Of a stretch of 64,000 bases of DNA, positions 60,401-64,000 are shown in pieces; the first letter of the stretch is position 1, and each line of letters begins with the position of its first letter. Location: NCBI RefSeq assembly GCF_000227135.1, contig NC_018263.1, positions 1,375,626 through 1,439,625 of the forward strand, written 5' to 3'. The position numbers were made by a program, and so were the translations under genes. The stretch is from Leishmania donovani. Its lineage: Eukaryota; Euglenozoa; Kinetoplastea; Trypanosomatida; Trypanosomatidae. The notes beneath the pieces are model-generated. The model was not told where the DNA came from, made no database searches, and was given only the letters and a program-made list of their open reading frames with translations.

Positions 60401-60628
60401 AATCCGCTTTTTCAGATTGGTGACACGGTGCTGGCTCTGGGGCAGCTGGTGCCCAAGATCAGCCCTGCTGTTCAGCACATCTGCGCAGCACACTTACTAG
60501 AGTGCAGCCGGAGCATGCTTGCAGGAGAGCAGCGCGCCATTGCGTTGACAGAGGAGGATGTGCACATCATCAAGCAAATCGGGGACGACATGCGGAAGCT
60601 GTCGCAGCGGAGCCAGACAGCATTCTGA
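57401..60628 (+). CDS. Beta-propeller plus alpha-solenoid protein, nucleoporin candidate, 1075 aa
   Basis: The N-terminal about 430 residues are strand-rich and repetitive (LLCSRRLVLVNSKGRYIVF, AVLITSSGGRVPVHLCTT, LLLADQLTSSLLLVT), consistent with a divergent beta-propeller. From about 440 to the end it is almost all helix (VLLLDAVLSGLPISYLSQSL, then LLQLLLSSVKHATTIAWLYD), an alpha-solenoid. This two-part layout, size and lack of a membrane segment or signal peptide match coat-type nucleoporins (Nup155/Nup133 classes, the latter in the Nup107-160 complex) and vesicle coat proteins. Nucleoporin Nup155-like or Nup133-like is the best guess; I cannot point to a diagnostic motif. GC-rich codons return here. 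Confidence 0.75.
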   Translation: MVAGQSGSTQGCSPSLSTSLQEAFLRYDPKECRRSANGPAVEEVRPMLANRYFNMDHLALWKPSLLTSLGETCRRAVYVNEYHALLCSRRLVLVNSKGRYIVFPPFCDTLNDAYVERVSKTCTLVLAAVASGVHVALVRDSDIRKADTLQSVFCPTASAVACIHHVGKNFYGLCCENCSVEGLAITLDNAHSLHPELHAKVLPSRHGWVQAACDYLSPKRYVHSLFDRHRGYLLMLSSRNVSLWMYSDVTHLQLECSAALPREAVVAIVPPLQDEYGEAQVAVLITSSGGRVPVHLCTTAGKRGNSWSLSVGELRGLPSGVTNTVVSLACACGSSLLLADQLTSSLLLVTRCEPFCEAPDSSTTHVVTQHFLGKPICGVGVEKSVRDGDSFLTFVVYCGDSTIVRLGRMPRGQLLQRQFAASVTSGIDALSKLEPQAQVVLLLDAVLSGLPISYLSQSLEPLLHPWAATVCGVRLSDGARGIIHHAMRGLSELSRLCLSFHYWRLTEELAQSRSRLEKSCAILAEVLNRGGWLDCPTRQRLEWDDDVLVRADGKLTDISAVDAQAEVLQLLLSSVKHATTIAWLYDLVLQTGTTYRFPGRLEDLLWKSDPVAVQVSLCMDLLAKHDKDITDKLLQKEHVLPQRCRLAATLLSLVLDRAFEPVMAYTRRHILDIVQYDLLSYTTDLLESSFPTSQPRIRLLVYRYPHDHSVSSDMLSMVEAISSTGDLYNTLVTILGDAACDSELSSVLLDWMECHTLADHRILTFAKVVVDMGLCVDPAHTLTGRFFSSVKQQANGNAQQAALRFAELARSNLSVPLDGRLLAIEHAITAVPSDDNRLIQFLLLLQQQLASLIAEHLAVGKDLVFARGTVEADLRALREHYVNENSLFELAGRYKVLGGCSIQLDLLKIHSDSPELLIANALTGVLTFLKAVGLSAPQAVQRVLREYLGTFQAPLPLFPFVEFLAFDGQSPALAVDELEKVGVPLPTIFDTFMSLLDGHRNPLFQIGDTVLALGQLVPKISPAVQHICAAHLLECSRSMLAGEQRAIALTEEDVHIIKQIGDDMRKLSQRSQTAF

Positions 60629-62006
60629 CAGCATACACGCCTCCAATCCCACTCCAAAATTCCTCCTTGATGGCTGCTTCCGCTCGTCAGTTCTCTCTCG
60701 TTTTCGTGGGGTTTGCCCATTGCAAGGAGACGCACCACCTTCACGGGAGGTGGCCACTCCTCATTGCTCCCCCATTTCAGTGTTGTCTAATCCCCGCTAC
60801 CTGCCAGAGGCCCAGGGAATCTAAGACACAATGAACAGAAGCAGAATCGCAGCTGCGCCTTTCCCCGACCGCCGTTGAAGAACAACGGCGAAGCGCCTCT
60901 GCCAGTCTACCTCCCCTTCCACAGAAGCACAACTGTTTTTGGCAAAACAGTGTCGCCTCTTTCTCGTTTACATGTGGGCTTCTCGTGCAGAGGAGCCACT
61001 TTTGCGGAAGGAGGTTAGATGCCTGTTATCATGGTACACTGGTTGGGTTTGTGTGAGTGTGTCGCAGAGACCTTCTTACTCAACGCACTCTATCCCTTCC
61101 CTTTTGTCTCTTGTGCCTCCATTTTGAGTATCTTTCTTCCTTCACCCCGCGCTCACTCATGCCACAACCTGCCACCGCTTCTTCCTCACTCGCTGAAACC
61201 CTCTTTCTCTTACCTGCCTCAACGTATGCCGTCACGTATCCGCAGCGTACCCTACTTTTTCCTTTTGTTCTTTGTTTCTCCGCCCTCTGTCTCCACTTGC
61301 CCTCCCTTTCCATCTTTTCTTTTTCTTGGAAAACAGCCCTTGATATCACCGGCTTCAGAGGGGAGAGGGCCCGGCCTTTTACCTTCCGTCATCTCTCATT
61401 TCGCCTTTTCGTTTTACGTCACTCTTTATTTTGTGGTTTCCAGTTCACACGGCGTCATACGCTTTCTGACGCAGACAAGCACACGCAGGCTTCCTCTCCT
61501 CTTCGTCTTGACCGCATCGCACTTCAGTGCGGCTGCCATCATAGGCCCTTCCCGACCCACCCACGCCCGCCTCACCACACACCCCTGCTACCAACCTCAA
61601 AGGAAAACCAACCAACAGCAAAAAAAAACGTACTAATCTGAATCGCACCACTCTCGTACGATGCGGTGGGCACAACCACACATTCCGTTACGTCATTACC
61701 CCTGATTTTTTTTCATTTCTTGCCTGCTCTCGTCTTTCTCTTGAAGGTTCCGCCACTGCTCTCTCCACTCGGCTTTCTAGCACTCTTTGCGTCTCATTTC
61801 TTTCCTCCGGCTTGACCGAATCGCGCTTGCACGCCGTTTTTTTTTTGCCGATCACCGCTATATACACAAGTGCGCACATATACGCACACTCCAACCTCTT
61901 CACTCAAAGGCAGTAGGAGAGAAGAGTGCAAGGCAGGAAGGGAGTGCGTCGCGCAGGGGACACGTTTGATGACTGGCAAACCCGCTTTTACTTTCTCTCT
62001 CCATCG
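60629..62006. other. Intergenic spacer, pyrimidine-rich
   Basis: Strong T/C bias on the plus strand (61090-61340, 61700-61850), which generates long Phe/Ser/Leu frames that are not genes. A T10 run at 61837-61846 precedes the probable acceptor for the 194-aa gene. Confidence 0.55.
61869..61870 (+). promoter_or_regulatory. Possible spliced-leader acceptor AG of the 194-aa gene
   Basis: T10 run (61837-61846), then TATACACAAG. It lies 137 nt before the ATG at 62007, with other AGs between, so the exact site is uncertain. Confidence 0.35.
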
Positions 62007-62591
62007 ATGCTCCGCCTCTGCCTTGCATTGCGCTCTGCTAGCGTGCAGCGGAAGCCGCACCTTTTCCGTATCGACCTGACTTCGAAGCACACTCCAGGTC
62101 ACCTTTACCTCGCCGATCGTGCCGTCAAGTCCACTGCTGCGGACCCATGCTTTGTGTGCCTCGACAACGCCATGGCATGCCAGACAGTGGATTCGAACGC
62201 TGCGGTCGTGCTGCGCAGTTGCATGACAAAGGGCCGGGAACTCTTCCAGTACGGGCGGATGCGCTTTCAAGGCATGAGTGCTGCCCTCGTGTTTCGTCAC
62301 AACCACCTCGTCTTCCAAGGCATCGGCGATGCTTCTGTGCAGGCTCTTGAAATGTCGCTGCAGCACAAGGACATTTTTGCGCTACTGGGCGGCATCAGCC
62401 AGCATGAGAACATACCGGAGTGGGCGCGCGCTGTCGAGAAGGCCATCGCCGAGGGTGACGTGGAGTACGTTGCGGAGGAGATGCTGCTGCAGCTGCGGTG
62501 CTCCACGGAAGGCTGCACTTCGGTTGTGGCAAAGATATCCAAGTTCTCAGCAGGTCTGCCGGAGCCGCCGAGTTATTCCCATGCCATGTAG
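62007..62591 (+). CDS. Hypothetical protein with mitochondrial presequence, 194 aa
   Basis: The start MLRLCLALRSASVQRKPHLFRIDL is basic, hydroxylated and amphipathic, a typical mitochondrial targeting signal. The ATG at 62007 is chosen because sequence upstream in frame is not coding-like. The body has a mixed strand and helix pattern (VVLRSCMTKGRELFQYGRMR, LVFQGIGDASVQALEMSLQH, then EWARAVEKAIAEGDVEYVAEE). No cofactor motif, no membrane helix. Family not recognised; good GC-ending codons support a real gene. Confidence 0.75.
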   Translation: MLRLCLALRSASVQRKPHLFRIDLTSKHTPGHLYLADRAVKSTAADPCFVCLDNAMACQTVDSNAAVVLRSCMTKGRELFQYGRMRFQGMSAALVFRHNHLVFQGIGDASVQALEMSLQHKDIFALLGGISQHENIPEWARAVEKAIAEGDVEYVAEEMLLQLRCSTEGCTSVVAKISKFSAGLPEPPSYSHAM

Positions 62592-63025
62592 GGAGACGGC
62601 ACAGAAGAAAACAAAAAAGGCGTTGTTTGGGAGTTTTGTTTGTGTTTTGTATCAGCTCTTTCCTCTCGTGCGAAAAAAGGACGCAAGGAGGAAGCCGAAA
62701 ACGCTATCAGAAGGAACCAGCGGCCAAGCAAAGGAAATGACGGATTTTCTTTATCTCATAGTGGTGCAGGTGTCCTCGGCGCATGTCACTTCGACCCCTG
62801 TACGTTGGGTAGGTAAATCCACACAGAGGCAAAATAGAGGCGTTCAATCACGTACTTGTGCGGGGCTGACTGTGTGGAGGTCAGACTGAGGTCACAACCC
62901 CCCCCTTCTCCACCACACGCATACACGCACATTCTCAGATTTACGTCTGTTTGCCGAGGCACAGGCACACACGTGCACACTTGAGTAGCTCCAAGCTGAA
63001 CCGTCATTGATAGCAACACCACCCG

Positions 63026-63044
63026 CACACACACACACACACAC
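63026..63044. repeat. CA microsatellite
   Basis: Nineteen bases of alternating CA. Confidence 0.9.
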
Positions 63045-63336
63045 GCGAAGTGATAAACAATAAACACTATTCCTTTCTCTCTTTCTCTCCTTTCTTTTTC
63101 TGTGTGTGCGGGTGCATGTATTACAGAGAAGTTTCTTTTTCTCTTCGTTCTCACGTTTTTTTTTTCGGCGTCTGATTTGTTGTTTTGCGCGGTTCTTTCG
63201 AGGTTGTTTCACTTTACTTCCCCCCTCTCCTTTCTCGTTTTGCGTTTCATTCGTGGCCAGCAACCACGCGCTCTGTTCTGCGACTCTCCTCGCTTCACGT
63301 TTGTTTCTTTTGTAAGCCTACTAAATGTGTGCGTGT

Positions 63337-63355
63337 TTGTGTGTGTGTGTGTGTG
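63337..63355. repeat. GT microsatellite
   Basis: About nineteen bases of alternating TG, close to the CA run at 63026-63044. Confidence 0.9.
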
Positions 63356-64000
63356 CTCCGCTGCCATGCGGGGCCTTTTTCTTTATTGAGCGGTGGCGGT
63401 GGTTCGCCGTCTCTCTCTGTTCTGTATGTTTGTATCTCTTGCTTTTTTGTTTCGCTCCTTTTGGCTCTTGTCCTCTCGCGCTTTCTTCGTCTCACGCTGC
63501 CGTTCCTGTTCTCTGTCACTTTTTTTTTCTGGTTTCTTTGCCCTCTCTCTCTCTTTACCTTTCACTGCCCGTCTAGCTCCCCCATCTCTCTCTCCTTCTT
63601 TTCACTCTTTCTCTGTATGTTGACTGCTTTACTGCCCCCAACCCCCTCCCCCTCCCTAGCTCCACTCTTTTTTTTTCTTCCCGCCCCACGCCCACAATGC
63701 TTTCCCTTCTTTCAACTTCGCCACCCCTTCTCAGAATGTGTGTCACTTCAGTGGAGAGAGAATGCGATTATGCCCGTGTTTTTGTTTTGTTGGCTTGCTC
63801 CTGCCTTCTCTCTTCTTCCTGTGTTGGTGCACGCCGTATTGGTGTATGCCTGATTGTAGCTATGGCAAACCAATTTCTCTATACTTCTTTTATCGATGCA
63901 CTTTCTTTGGCATGGGCTAGCGAAGTATCCTCCCTCACGTGATGCTGCCTTGTTTTCCCCTTGCCCTACCGCCACACATTTGTGTACCTATTTAGCATAT

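Larger units (their letters stand above)
62592..64000. other. Intergenic tail of window with T/C-rich tract
   Basis: No gene begins before the window ends. A (CA) run lies at 63026-63044 and a (GT) run at about 63337-63355. From about 63060 to 63720 the plus strand is dominated by T/C, as expected before the next trans-splice site. Frames in it are compositional artefacts. Confidence 0.55.

Noticed and set aside
61019..61641. Two overlapping plus-strand frames of about 200 codons
   Set aside because: Both come from the T/C-rich spacer before the 194-aa gene and are rich in Ser/Phe/Leu/Pro without structure.
63185..63853. Plus-strand frame of about 222 codons
   Set aside because: Lies in a near-continuous T/C tract with GT repeats; hydrophobicity reflects base composition, not a membrane protein.

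Overview
The window is nuclear DNA of a kinetoplastid flagellate, most like a Leishmania-type trypanosomatid. Intronless genes run head to tail in long same-strand arrays. They are separated by 0.3 to 2.6 kb of pyrimidine-strand-biased, microsatellite-rich spacer, and many start codons lie just downstream of a polypyrimidine tract plus AG, the layout used for spliced-leader trans-splicing. Coding DNA is GC-rich, with low-complexity Ala/Ser/Pro/Gln stretches. Gene content (single-copy ubiquitin, O-acetylserine-type cysteine synthase, SRP receptor alpha, flagellar assembly factors) fits this assignment. I cannot determine the species.

Layout. From 1 to about 50.5 kb every credible gene is on the minus strand: CFAP298-like flagellar factor (partial), two coiled-coil proteins, an aromatic-rich hypothetical protein, ubiquitin, a TPR co-chaperone-like protein, a large low-complexity protein, an NDUFAF6-like mitochondrial protein, a Cys-rich small protein, SRP receptor alpha, a DUF2009 protein, cysteine synthase, a CxxC protein, an F-box-like protein, a degenerate EF-hand protein, a single-pass membrane protein, a J-like protein, a WD40 protein, a basic hypothetical protein, a tectonic-family protein and a Nudix hydrolase. 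A divergent strand-switch region lies at about 50.5-51.4 kb. From there to the end the genes are on the plus strand: a mitochondrial-type protein, a calmodulin-like protein, a large membrane sensor kinase, a propeller/solenoid protein (nucleoporin candidate) and a second mitochondrial-type protein.

Two structures stand out. First, a 576-bp repeat occurs twice in opposite orientation (41449-42024 and 46952-47527), nearly identical, and brackets a 4.9-kb block of four genes. This is the geometry that allows inversion or inverted-repeat-driven amplification. Second, the protein encoded at 53747-56680 reads as two membrane segments, a PAS-like domain, a histidine-kinase-like segment without a recognisable acceptor His, a response-receiver-like domain that keeps the phospho-acceptor Asp and the Lys-Pro motif, and finally a complete STE11/MAP3K-type Ser/Thr kinase. 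It looks like a two-component hybrid sensor rebuilt onto a eukaryotic kinase.

The stretch from about 41 kb to 55.7 kb, centred on the strand switch and containing the inverted repeat, is visibly less GC-rich than its flanks. Gene functions are otherwise a mixture of housekeeping roles, as expected for polycistronic units in which neighbours need not share a pathway. Flagellar (CFAP298, tectonic) and mitochondrial proteins are well represented.
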